From contig JAQGBZ010000259.1 of assembly GCA_034687125.1 (NCBI GenBank), positions 1 through 64,000 on the forward strand: a stretch of DNA of 64,000 nt, in the 5' to 3' direction. The notes beneath the pieces were generated by a model. That model was given only the letters and a program-made list of their open reading frames with translations. It searched no databases and had not been told where the DNA came from. Both the position numbers and the translations under genes were made by a program. Positions 35,481-47,021 of the stretch are shown in pieces. The stretch comes from Neelides folsomi (taxonomy: Eukaryota; Arthropoda; Collembola; Neelipleona; Neelidae). Numbering within the stretch: position 1 is the first letter of the stretch; each line of letters opens with the position of its first letter.

Positions 35481-37291
35481 TTAAAAAAGATGGTTGATTG
35501 CTCCAGAACGCACGAGTTCGTCAAAATTTGAAAGATTCTTCACAGCTTCTTTATTCCTATAAAGATTAACATAATAAACATGTTTAAATGAAAACAAAGT
35601 AAAGAAACCAATTGATATAAACAAAATAATGATTTAAATTATGGTTCATCAAATCTCAATTTGAGATTTGATGAATTTAAAATATAATTTTTATTAACTT
35701 GTGGAAAACATGAAGTGCGATTCAGATGAAATTAACTAAAATTGATCTTGTATAAATAAAAATGTAAATCGAGTTGATTCCTTACTCAATGATAAATTGA
35801 TCCGTATGAGTCTTCAACAATTCCGCTTTAAATAAATGAGCAAAAAGCGCGATTTCGACAATGTTTTGAAGAGAAAGGTTTGAGATCAACGCAAATTGAG
35901 CAACTTCTTGCATGACTTTTAGTTCGTACTTAAGTGCAATGGCCAGAAGCTCTTTTGCATTTGTATTCATCACCGACGTCTCTCCTTTGTACATGAATTC
36001 CAACATCCCTTCAACGGCCTTTTCAGAAAAATCCACAATGGTCACTTCGTTGGTTGATGACTCCATCATTGAACTAACGAACATCCTTCAAACAAATACA
36101 ATACGTAATATTCAATGTATGGTATAAATTTTGATATTCGATTGTATGTTTTATTGTATTTGGTATTTATTTATTTATTTTTAATATTTTTACATTTTGA
36201 TAAAGATTTCAAACTGACCTCTTAAATACTTGACTTCGAGCTGAAATAACGCATTTATGAATTGGAAATGTCTTTTCTCCAACATGAATTTTTCCATCTC
36301 TCAAATCAACATCATCAAAAAATTCGGCCAAATCATTAACGATTTCACTTTTAATCTTTGCAGAAATCTAAAAGGTATGTATTATAAAATTGTTCTATAA
36401 AAAAATAAATTTAAAAAAGATTTAAAAGTATTTGTATTTTTACGAACGGCATTTTCATCAATCTGTTGCAAAATTAGCCCGCCATTGGAACTGTGCGTAA
36501 TTTTACCAAACATCTCAATTTTGATTTGAAGTTGAAGAGAGTCGTTGATGAGAAATCCACTCGATGGATTTTTCAGTGTTTCAATCAATATGAATTCAGA
36601 AAATCCACGATTATCAATTTCATAAACATTTTCGAAAGCTAAAAATATTATATCAAACATAAATTCAACATTTGTAGAGTCCAAATGTGTAAAATACAAC
36701 AATATTTGTACGTGTATGTTGTATGAATAAAAAGAAAGATAACTATTTGTAGAATTTTGAATAATAATTAATTTTACATCTTGTGATATTCTTGAAAGGG
36801 TCCTGATTCAAGATCACGATTTGACACTTTGTTTTAAGTTTCGTTTTTTTGCTATAATCATGTGGATATAGACCTCTTTCAATAAATATTCCCAAATATT
36901 TTTTGGTTTCTTGAGGTGATGAGAAGAAAACTTTCCTAAAATCATTGAAATATTAAAACTGATTATTTCATTTAATTCTTTTATTTAATTACCACTTATG
37001 ATGGGCTTTTAAATCCTTCCCAAATGAATCAGAATAAGTTCGGTTTTCATTTAGAATTGATGAAAAATGTTTAATTGCCCAGTCGAAATTGATGACCACT
37101 TCGTCCATCTGATTTAAATATAAGATCAAATTGAATTTAAAGTATAATATAATTTTTAAGACTTTATATTGCGTTATTAATTACAAATAATTTGTAATTC
37201 AATGAATAATTTATAAATGTGTTACATCAGTCGCAGAGGAATAATTATAGACGTTCTTTGTTTTCACTTCATTCAAATTCGTAGATTCCAT
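35481..37291 (-). CDS. MATH-BTB protein (SPOP-like Cullin-3 adaptor type)
   Basis: Seven exons: 37291-37226, 37108-36993, 36935-36778, 36638-36448, 36367-36219, 36085-35786 and 35556-35481, 351 residues. A MATH-like substrate domain covers about residues 23-190. A BTB domain covers about 195-310 (KIHVGEKTFPIHKCVISARS, then TIVDFSEKAVEGMLEFMYKG). A short BACK-like tail ends NKEAVKNLSN. The family recruits substrates to Cullin-3 ubiquitin ligases. The donor of exon 4 (GTTCGT after 36448) is weak but is the one that preserves frame. A tandem pseudogene copy lies upstream. Confidence 0.8.
35645..35675. repeat. Perfect palindrome in the last intron of the MATH-BTB gene
   Basis: Arms of 15 bp (TTCATCAAATCTCAA and its exact complement) are separated by one T. 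The homologous site of the tandem copy, near 38385, carries only one arm-like segment. Confidence 0.9.
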
Positions 37292-37385
37292 GTTTTGATT
37301 CGGAACGATTGGGAAATGGGTTTTTGTCTATGCACATGAATTAAATGTTGTTTAAAATAAAGTAAATTGTGCGTTCAATAATGTT

Positions 37386-37440
37386 CAATAACGTCAACCG
37401 TCACTAACACGTTTTGTGTTAGTGACGGTTGACGTTATTG
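37386..37440. repeat. Perfect 25-bp-arm hairpin
   Basis: The arm CAATAACGTCAACCGTCACT plus AACAC (37386-37410) is followed by the loop GTTTT and the exact inverse complement at 37416-37440. It lies 95 bp upstream of the MATH-BTB start. Confidence 0.95.
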
Positions 37441-37601
37441 AAATGAAAATATAAAATTTCAATTCAATAAACAGGATAATTGGATAAAATGAGAACTGAG
37501 TGATATGGAAATTTGAATGCTCGCAACTCGCAATTCTAAGGCCGGGGGTTTAAATTGTTGTTGAATCATTACTGTACAGAGGGCGATGCATTTAATTGGC
37601 C

Positions 37602-37633
37602 TAATTATACGCAAAGGCCTTTGCGTATAATTA
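37602..37633. repeat. Perfect 32-bp palindrome without loop
   Basis: TAATTATACGCAAAGG is followed directly by CCTTTGCGTATAATTA. It could extrude a cruciform. Confidence 0.95.
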
Positions 37634-38244
37634 TGTCATGGCATAAGTCATAACTTATAATGACATTAAATAGCTGTCGGTTCAGTTCTCAGTTAACTAG
37701 TAAATAGCTGAAAACATCATGAATATGAGATCTGTTAGTACATAATGGAAAATTAAAATAACCTAACCCAACCCAATATAAATTAACAATTAACAAAGCA
37801 TATAATTAATAAATCGGACCGAAGCAAAGATATGCGTTAAGGAAACCCAATCAATGAATGTTGTCCAAATTTATATCATTATTATGAATAATTTAATGTG
37901 AGCATGACTAACAATTTTCTATATAACATTTATTTACCTATTTGTAATTTAAAATCATTATACTTAATTCATTTATTAAAAATATGACAAAATGTTTTAA
38001 TGGAAAATTACAGTATCAAAGGAAGAAACAATTACTTTAAAATTCAATAGAATTGCAGCTTTTGATATCTGACACGGAAGTATAATAAATATTCTTTTTC
38101 TTTAATGATATTTATAAGCACTTCATTCAAAAATTAATCCAAACAAATGATAGAAAGCACACAAAGTACAGTATATAAGTAGTGAAATAGTTTTAAATGA
38201 ATAAAATAATAATTTAATGATAGAACGACCTAAGAATTAAATAA

Positions 38245-39961
38245 TTAAAAAAGATGGTTGATTGCTCCAGAAAGCACGAGTTCATCAAAATTTGAAAGAT
38301 TCTTCACAGCTTCTTTAATCCTATAAAGATTAGCATAATAAACATGTTTAATGGAAACAAACCAATATAAAAAACCAATGTTAATTTCAAGTTTGATGAG
38401 ATGAAATAAACTATTGCTAATTTAAATAAAATTGTAAATTAAATAGATCCTTACTCAATGATAAATTGATCTGCATGAGCCTTCAAAATTTCCGCATTAA
38501 TTAAATGAGACTTTCAACGATGTTTTGAAGAGAAACGTTTGAGATCAACGCTACTTGAGTAACTTCTTGCAAAACTTTTAGTTCATAGTTGTGAGCAATG
38601 GCCAGAAGTTCTTTTGCATTTGTATTCATCACCGACGTCTCTCCTTTGTACATGAATTCCAACATCCCTTCAACGGCCTTTTCAGAAAAATCCACAATGG
38701 TCACTTCGTTGGTTGATGACTCCATCATTGAACTAATCCTTCAAACAAATACAATATGCAGTATATTCTATGCATGGTATTGATATACATAGTAGATATG
38801 TTGTATTGTACAAGGTATTTAATACATTCATTTTTAACATTTTTACATTTAGATAAAGATAGCAAACTGACCTTTTAAATACTCGACTTCGAGCTGAAAG
38901 AACGAATTTATAAATTGGAAATGTTTTTTCTCTAACATGAATTTTTCCATCGCTCAAATCAACATCGTCATAAAATTCGGCCAAATCATTAAGGATTTAA
39001 TTTTTGATCTTTGACGAAATCTAATCCATATTCAATATAAATATCATTATAATCTTATTCAAGAATTATTATTAAATTATTAATTATGATACTATATCTT
39101 ACATATAAAAAATCAACTTTTTTTAAATTTTTTTTATATATTTAACTAATGGTATTTACTTCAGTTTGTTCCAAACTTGGCCCACACTTACATCTTAATT
39201 TTAATTTGGAGTTGAAGATCGCCATCGATAAGAAATCCATTGGATGGATCTTTGAGTCTTTCCATTAAGAATAAATGTTGGATATCCAAAAGCGTTTACT
39301 TCAAAATCATTTTTGAAAGCTAAAAATATTTAATCAGAGATAGATAGAATATGGCATTTCTATAGAATTCAGATGTGTAAATGCATGTTTAATGAATAAT
39401 ATAAATAATAATTTATGAATAATATTAAATTTACATCGTGTGATGTTCTTGAGAGGGTCCTGATTAACGATGGTGATTTCACACTTTGCTTTTATTTTCG
39501 TTATTGTTTTGTAACCATGTTGATCTGGATCTCTTTCAATAAATATACTGAAATGTTTATTGGTTTCTTCTTCGGGAGATTCTGTAGATAATCTGAAGAA
39601 AACTCTCCTAAAATCATTAAACTAACCCGAATTCATTCATTTTATTCATTTATTTAATTACCAGTCATGGTGGGATTTTGAATTCCTTCCCAACGAAGGA
39701 GAACATGCTCGGTCTTTATTTACAATCGATGAAAATTGATGAATTGTCCAGGCGAAATTGATGACCTCTTCGTCAAGCTGGTTTAAACATACGATCAAAT
39801 TGTATTACAAGCAATATAATATTTTAAAAAAACTTTAATTGCATTATGAATTATAATTAATTTATCAATCAATTAGTAATTTATAAATGTCTCACATCAG
39901 TCGAAGTGGAGTAGAAGTAGACGTCTTCCGTTTTTACTCCATTCAAATTCAAAGATTCCAT
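38245..39961 (-). pseudogene. Tandem MATH-BTB pseudogene
   Basis: It aligns exon by exon with the gene at 35481-37291, from the start codon at 39961 (MESLNLNGVKTEDVY) to the same final TAA. Disabling lesions: a frameshift in the exon-4 equivalent (near 39265), a premature TAA after KIKM near 39195, a TAA replacing the Glu codon just before the BTB (near 38997), and a deletion after NIVES (near 38510) that ends the reading there. One 127-bp segment of the BTB exon is identical to the intact copy. Confidence 0.88.
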
Positions 39962-40712
39962 GTTTTGAAGGAAATGATTGGGAAATGTGATTTTTGTGTA
40001 TGCAAATTAATTAAATGTAGTTTAAAATAAGTAAGTTGCGTTTTGCGTTAGTGAAATGAAATTGGGATTTGATTTATTGGAAATTGAAATAAAGTAAATT
40101 GGATATTATGAGTGACGACGTGAGGAGTGATATTGATATTGAATGCTCATGCTCCAATCACCACAGCGGTAGGACTGAAGGAGGATTTAAACAGGTAAGT
40201 TGTTCCGTCATTTTTGTGCAGAGGGCGATGCCTTTGAATTAAGAAATGGATATATTTATTTATTCTTTGCTTAGGAATAGATCTAATTCAAGAACACATT
40301 TCAATAGAAAGATTTTTGACTGTTTTCGAAGTATACTTATTTTAGTTATTTAATTAGTTCTCATGAATATGAATAGTAATGCAAATTAAAATAAGTTAAC
40401 CTAATCTAATATAAATGAACAATTAACAAATGTTATGTAAAATATAATTAATAAAATGTACGGAAGCGCAGACATGTGGTATATGCATATGATTTTATTG
40501 ATTGAATGTATTTATAATATATAACTTCAGATTTTTAATCTCAAACCAGATTACGATTACATATATAAGTTTAAAAGTATTTTCAATAACATTTCTTTAA
40601 AACAATGAACTACAAATTCACGGGTGTAATTTACATTATCTGTATTCTTTGGTCAAAATGTAATAAATTGCATAAAGGAAGAATTGGAATTCAATGTTGA
40701 CTTTCAGTTCGA
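39962..40712. other. Spacer
   Basis: Upstream flank of the pseudogene, homologous in part to the upstream region of the intact copy. Otherwise AT-rich and featureless. Confidence 0.45.
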
Positions 40713-41046
40713 TTAACAGCAAAGATTTCTCAAGGAATCATAGCACAAAGGCCACCCAACTATAAAAAATATACAAACCATTTTTATCCATGTTAAACTT
40801 TTTATAATAAAGTTTGAAAAAAATAAAATTGATTTACCATTGGTGTTGCAACATAGATGGCAGAACCAATTGATACAACGAATATCTTGAATGGCTAAAT
40901 GTATATATTTTATTAGACATTAAATTAATCTTATGGAATTATATATTCTTTCGTTTTCGTTGCTTACCACATCCAACAGCAGAGGACAAATCAATAAATG
41001 AAAGAGTTAGAACGACAAGTACAATCACGGTGATGATTTTAGTCAT
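40713..41046 (-). CDS. Secreted cysteine-rich peptide (60 residues, 8 Cys)
   Basis: Three short exons, 41046-40968, 40894-40838 and 40759-40713, join in phase with good GT/AG sites. A hydrophobic signal peptide occupies about residues 1-23. The mature part of about 37 residues contains eight cysteines spaced C-x6-C-x4-C-x2-CC-x9-C-x7-CC. That is a disulfide-rich scaffold of the kind seen in antimicrobial peptides, knottins and other secreted effectors. I do not recognise a named family and assign no activity. Each exon is under 80 nt, so length-based gene finding would miss it. A TATA box and initiator lie upstream. Confidence 0.72.
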
Positions 41047-41084
41047 TTTGAATGTTTGATGTTATATATGTTATGATTTAATTT

Positions 41085-41121
41085 TATTGATTTCATTTCT
41101 TCATTTTTAATTGCTTTTATA
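41085..41121 (-). promoter_or_regulatory. TATA box and initiator of the Cys-rich peptide gene
   Basis: On the minus strand TATAAAAGC starts at 41121 and a TCAATA initiator has its A at 41088, 33 bp downstream. This gives a predicted 5' UTR of about 42 nt. Confidence 0.55.
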
Positions 41122-42631
41122 CCATTTTTATGAATAATTTAAAGTGAGCATGATAGAATAATTTATGATTTATGATCCATTGTCAACCAAATTGTAATTT
41201 AAAATCATTGTGCACATAATTCATTTGGAAAAAATATATAAATTACTGTAAAATTACGATATTAAAGAAAAAAACTGCAAAAATTAATTTAAATCGTATT
41301 CAAGTTAATAACATCTGATGCGGAAGTATAATTAGAATTACCTACAGTAAAAATTAAATATTTTTTAATTTAAATTACAATCAATTTTTACCATTTTAAC
41401 TTAACGTTGAAAGATTTATTAAAGTTTAACGAACTATAATTATAATAACATTGCGCATATTAATATCAAGGCAAAAATTCAAAATGTCAATTGTTATATT
41501 GTTACTGCAGATGTGCATAACGTTTTACAAACTCTGAACGTACATAACATATTTGTATTTAAATTAAAATTGAATTAAAATTGATCAAGTTTGTTATGAT
41601 TATGAATTATGAAACTTTATTATTTTGTAAACCCAAGCCCGTGATAGCTCCGCGTCAACAACGCAAGAGTTCCTTAAGCTTAGAAGAGTTCTTTGTAATC
41701 GCGTCTGTAAAGTTACCACCCGCCACACAGAATATGGATTCGATTAATACATATATGTATATATATATTAATGTTTTAGTTTTAGTTTTATGTAATCCTT
41801 GCCAATAAAATATTTTTAAATAAACTATATATTATATATTCGACAATTTAAATGGTTGTTATTACAATTAAATGAAATTAAAATAAAATGTCGATTAACT
41901 ATCAAAATCATAATTGAAATCATCACAACATTCATTTCAAAACTTATGTTCAAAAAATATTCAATTGTGAAAATTAAAAATTAAAGATTTTATGAATTTA
42001 ATTATTTCCACTTTAATTTACTTTACATTTACCATTGTTCTTGAAATTTATTAATAGAAAAATGTAAATTAACTTATTATATTTAACAATGCTATTTAAT
42101 AATTTACATTAATCTATTTTGAATTTATCACTAATATTTTTATCTTAAAAGTGATTCATAATTAATTTTGACATTTCTCATACTGAAGGTTGGAAAAATA
42201 AAAATGCTTAAGATGCTTTTTTTTACTCAAAAGAATATACCATACATATACTATACCGTGTATACTCTTTACATACTCTACATATGTAACATATAATATT
42301 AGTAATATTATATTACTATTACACATTTATACTTTTATTATCCGATTTTTCACCTGTAAATAGCAAAGAGTTATAAATTTAAAATATGCATTTTCAATAT
42401 TCAGTTCCTCACATCCGCCCATTCATTGTTTTACCAAAGAAATTATGCTTCATATTTTGAACTGCATATTTAATGACCTTTCTGAACCAAATAATAAAGG
42501 TTGAATTTACTCACTCACTACTTGTCAGTTTGGCTTTTGTTGTTATTAAACGTTTCACTCACATAAAATCTTGTTCATTTTCATTATAATGGTTTAATAA
42601 AAATTTTAATAAAAAAGTTCAAAAATTGAAA
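41122..42631. other. Intergenic region
   Basis: Mostly AT-rich. Bases 41625-41740 are less AT-rich and encode KPKPVIAPRQQRKSSLSLEE in one frame; this could be an exon remnant, but no splice partners or family support it. Confidence 0.4.
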
Positions 42632-43600
42632 ATGGGTGTTTTGACAAGTAAAGAAATTTTTATCACAATTTTTGAATGTGAGTTTTAAATAATATTAACA
42701 TTAAAATGTTGGTTTAATTTTTATAACAGTTACTTCATGTGGAGCAACAGCTGCATTATTATGTGACAGAATTACTTCAATTGTTGATCTTTTCAATCCA
42801 ATGAATTCAACAACAGGAATTTCCCCTCATTTTAGGGTTCAGTTTCCTGAAGCCATGGTCATCGCGTTTTTCGGAATTATTACAGCATTTGTTAATAATT
42901 AAATTAAAATGTTTTTTTCCTATTTTTATTTTTTATGTCTATGTGCATTTAAAAAAGGGGTGGAAATGTAAATTCCATTTAATTTTTTAGATTTACATTA
43001 TGGCATACACTGGATCTTTCCCGTTCAATTTGGCAACTTTAATGGAACAAGGAGGTTTACAGTTTGGAAATTCAGAACCAGAATTGTATATGAATGAAAT
43101 TGACAGATTTGAAAATATTACAACTTATTGGGCCTTGCGGGATCGAATTCATTTAATTGAACAGATCATTCAAGTAATTTCCTTTCCCGTATACTTTTAT
43201 ACGTTTACCTCTACCATATTAGAGTACATAAAATTGTATGTACTCTATATTATTGAAAAGTTACTAATTTTAATTGTATCATTAAATCTAAAGAGTTTGA
43301 AAAGGATTGACCACGATAAGTGTTTTGCAAAAGAAATTTGCAATATATACAAAAGTAGACTCTTTGGTCCAAAAAAGAATTTTAAATCAAATAATGTTTA
43401 TGGGTAAGTGGCAATTAAGTTTAATAATTATTAATAATTAATAATTAATGAAATAATTGTTATTTAGACCATTGGAAAAAATCGATTTCGAGCAACACAA
43501 CAGCATGAAAGGCGATACAGGAAATTATGATAAAATAGCACAAGTCTATTTTTATGAAAACATTGATTGCGACCAACAATTTAAATTGTGCAAAATATAA
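42632..43600 (+). CDS. Orphan multi-span membrane protein
   Basis: Four exons, 42632-42677, 42730-42890, 42991-43403 and 43468-43600, join in phase, 250 residues. Hydrophobic segments are at about residues 8-35 (interrupted), 55-80 and 125-160; the C-terminal 80 residues are soluble and charged. The second intron uses GTTAAT as donor. No domain is recognised; the shape suits a small tetraspan-like membrane protein. The downstream VWA gene is convergent (stop codons about 140 bp apart). Confidence 0.55.
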
Positions 43601-43737
43601 AAAAAGTTCATTTAATTTATTATTTTTGTTTTTTAATATATTTTTAATATTATTCAGTATTAATATTAATTTAGTACATTGGCAGTATTAGTTATTTAAC
43701 ATTGGGGATTTAAACATCGTTCAATGTAATAAATTTA

Positions 43738-45342
43738 TTAATTAACATTTGTATTCACAGCTGAATATCTTTTTCTCCTTCTAATAATAAAATAAGAAGT
43801 TGCTCCAATCAGTAAAATCCCCACGGTCGAAACAACTCCATAAATCCAAACAGGAACTTTTTTGATTTTATGAGGAAAAGCCACTGCAGTATAATTGTTG
43901 TTTTTATCAAGTCCAAAGAATGCCACATAAACATAAAAGTCATCATTAACAGTTCCATTTGGTTTTGGTTGACACGGATTAAAATTCAAATTCTTTCCTT
44001 CAATTTTCCTCATTTGGTTTTTGTTCTCCAAAAAAGGTATAAAAGTGTAAGATCCCTTAATCACCCCATCGTTCAATGCAGAATTGGGATTTTGAATCGT
44101 ATAAGAATAATATCCAATTACTTTACCGGCATATTTAGTCATTTGGATTGTAATCCCACTGGCGTTTATTTTGTATTGATAATACCGTTCTTCTCCCTTG
44201 ACCAAAACATCATTTGTCTTTTCTGAAATTGGCGGCAATTGTGGAACGAGATTTAGTCTGTTTTGAAGTTCTTTTATTGATTCTGCAAGTGTTCCGTAAT
44301 TCCCGACACTTAAGACATTAAATGGATTGTTTCCAGCAGTAAGAATTAAATTTGGTTTAGAAACTCCATTACCAATTCCAATTGCAAACATTTGAATTCC
44401 ATGGGACAAAGTTAAATTAACTTCGTTGTTAATTGCAGTTGTTGGATTTCCATCTGTAAGTGTCACCATAATTCGCGGAATCGAACAAGAGTAATTTGAA
44501 TGTCTTAGGAGCATTTCCCGCCCGGCTTTAATTCCTTCATTGGTGTATGTGTAACCACCTGTGTATTTTTGGTTTAAAACTATTGCTTTACGATCTGAAG
44601 TAAATTGACCCAAATCGAAAACATTTATTACTGAGGTGCTGTAAACAACAAATCCGATTTGTGTATTTGTAGAGAAAAGTTCCATTAAATTGGCCACGCT
44701 GGTTTTAGCAAGTTCAAAATCGGCAGTTCCGATGCTTCCAGAATCATCCAGAACAACGACCAATTCGATTTTCCCGGTTTTAGCTTTAATTGACTTTGCT
44801 TCGTAGTCCGAAACGGCTTGAGTGAATTTTTCAATTAATCCGGTGAAGTTGTAAAAATCCTTCCAGTATTTAGCTTGGACTGAAATTGTATCAGGGATCG
44901 GATCTTTTTGAATTGATAAATATAGCCGCGAAGCGAGCGCACTATATAGTGGCTTATCTAAATCTTTGTATTCCACGGTTCGCCAATTAATTCCTAATTG
45001 TTCTTGAATCTTTTTAAATTTGTCTGCAAGGGAAGCGTGTTGATTTGTCAATTTTGTTTCTTGGAAAATTAATTGTGTAATTTTCCAAATCCCGCCGTAG
45101 TAGGATTTCTTATGATACGTATTGTCGGCGGTTCCAAATTTCGATTCGATCAAGGCAAGTCTGAAGAGAAATTGATGATCATTGTCGAATAAGTTGGTTT
45201 TAAGGATTTGGATTAGACAAGCTTTCACGACGTCTTCTCCGGATGTTTTGGGTTTTCTGGTTAAATCGGTTTGAAAATTATTTGCACATTTGTAGGGTTT
45301 AAATAAAAAGAAGATAATTATTAATGATATTAATTTAGCCAT
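43738..45342 (-). CDS. Type I membrane protein: transglycosylase-like segment + VWA domain
   Basis: Single exon, 534 residues. A signal peptide (about 1-19) is followed by a segment with ALIESKFGTADNTY and YYGGIWKI, resembling the catalytic-Glu/substrate segment of SLT/goose-lysozyme-like folds found upstream of VWA domains in some invertebrate proteins. The VWA domain is at about 190-370 with a complete MIDAS: DDSGS, the threonine in GGYTYT, and TLTDG. A beta-rich juxtamembrane region follows, then a span at about 500-522 and a basic tail (RRRKRYSAVNTN). Adhesion or ligand binding at the cell surface is inferred from the MIDAS. The absence of introns is notable. Confidence 0.78.
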   Translation of the reverse strand: MAKLISLIIIFFLFKPYKCANNFQTDLTRKPKTSGEDVVKACLIQILKTNLFDNDHQFLFRLALIESKFGTADNTYHKKSYYGGIWKITQLIFQETKLTNQHASLADKFKKIQEQLGINWRTVEYKDLDKPLYSALASRLYLSIQKDPIPDTISVQAKYWKDFYNFTGLIEKFTQAVSDYEAKSIKAKTGKIELVVVLDDSGSIGTADFELAKTSVANLMELFSTNTQIGFVVYSTSVINVFDLGQFTSDRKAIVLNQKYTGGYTYTNEGIKAGREMLLRHSNYSCSIPRIMVTLTDGNPTTAINNEVNLTLSHGIQMFAIGIGNGVSKPNLILTAGNNPFNVLSVGNYGTLAESIKELQNRLNLVPQLPPISEKTNDVLVKGEERYYQYKINASGITIQMTKYAGKVIGYYSYTIQNPNSALNDGVIKGSYTFIPFLENKNQMRKIEGKNLNFNPCQPKPNGTVNDDFYVYVAFFGLDKNNNYTAVAFPHKIKKVPVWIYGVVSTVGILLIGATSYFIIRRRKRYSAVNTNVN

Positions 45343-47021
45343 AATTGTAATTAATTAATATTTAGTCTTATTGTTATTAACAAAATTGTGATTAAGTGAT
45401 TAACAAATTGAACGTTTTTTTATAAAAAAAATTCTATTGGTTTTAATGGTAAGATATAACTTAAAGTTAAATTGTGACTTGTGAATAATGTACATTTTTA
45501 TTTGCATGGCTAATTTATAGGTAGATATTTCAATATTAATTGCGTATAAAGATAAGAAGCTTAGATGGTTAAATTTTATGCTTAAATTTTTTATCAATTT
45601 GTAATTCTTCAAACACTCATATTTGATAAAAACGAATTTAGGGAGCAAGGTGCAAGTTGATTGTCTAGACAATAAAGGAATTTGGTTATGCATGCTCCAG
45701 TTGATTGACAGTTAATTGGCTTGACTACGTTGATAAGTCAAAGTCAACTGCGTCTTTATTCTTTAGGCGTCATTGTCATTCAAAAGAAGGATTTGTAATT
45801 TGATAAATAACTCAAATAAGTTTCCCATATATTATCAATGAAATAACGATAGCAATAATAATATAATATAACAACGTAACAAAAATATTTTAATTATTTC
45901 TTATCTTCTCATATACGTAAATTGAATGAGTAATACAAATACTAATACTATGGTAATAATTAATAATCCATTTTAACGTATTAAGATATTTTTTAATCCG
46001 TTGATTATTCATTCAATGAATTTTTTTCATTTTATTTCTTATAAAAAATTGTTAAATCATAATGCAAAACATTTGATCAAATGTTATCCCGCTTTTAAAT
46101 TATGAAGAATGAAGAATAAATTACGGTGATATATATGAGTAACGTTCATAATGGATTTTGTTTTTCTCATTTGAAGCCAAATCTATTAACCAATGCCAAT
46201 GACAACAGTAATAATAAATCACACATGATGTAATAAAGTAATAATAAAGAATAAAAATAATAACTTCTACATTGAGTCATTTGAATGTTGATAAACAACA
46301 AGAATGAATTATAGATAACGAATTACTATAAACGCAAAATTATTACTTTTACTGTATTATGTGATAATATTTTCTATCATAACATGCTTGATGGCCTGAT
46401 CTGATGTTTGAATCATTTCATTCATGATTTACAAGAATCACGATCTCATGCATTATTTTGTTGTTGTTTTTAGACCGTTTATTATTTATAGGTAATAAAA
46501 TGTCAATAAGAAAAAAGATTTTTGATATTCAAACTTCATGTTAAAACATTTAAATTTTGGTTTTAAGGGACTGTATTTTAACGACTTCCCCCAATCCTGA
46601 AAAAATTCTTACGATTTTGGGCAACTTACTCTTACTTTTATTTATAATTTGTAGATGTAAAGTCAATAAATGAGCATTAGTATGAAGTATAATTAACTGA
46701 ATTTGAAATTAACAAAACAAAATAATTTTTACTGGAGAGTAAATAATTTTATTAAATGCAAATCATATTTTTCTTCTTGATAGTCTATACATTATGTCTA
46801 TTCTTGAGTATCTATACTTTTACTTATATAGTATAACATGAAAATTATCGATTAGGTAAACTAACATATAATATATGTATGTACAGGTATATGTATATGA
46901 CTATACATTAAATGATAATTATCTATATTCAATATATTTTAACATCTTAATTAAAAAACTAATAAAGTTAACTAATAATATTCTAATACATAACGTATAA
47001 TTTCAAACAATTAAATAAGAA
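45343..47021. other. Intergenic region
   Basis: 1.7 kb of AT-rich sequence between the two related membrane-protein genes. No gene, repeat family or regulatory site is identifiable. Confidence 0.45.

Larger units (their letters stand above)
37292..38244. other. Upstream region of the MATH-BTB gene with two long palindromes
   Basis: AT-rich intergenic sequence containing the palindromes at 37386-37440 and 37602-37633. Part of it aligns with the region upstream of the tandem pseudogene (shared CAGAGGGCGATGC near 37576 and 40219). No gene is seen. Confidence 0.5.

Noticed and set aside
41581-41808. Open frame with KPKPVIAPRQQ
   Set aside because: No start context, splice partner or homology; kept only as a note in the spacer entry.
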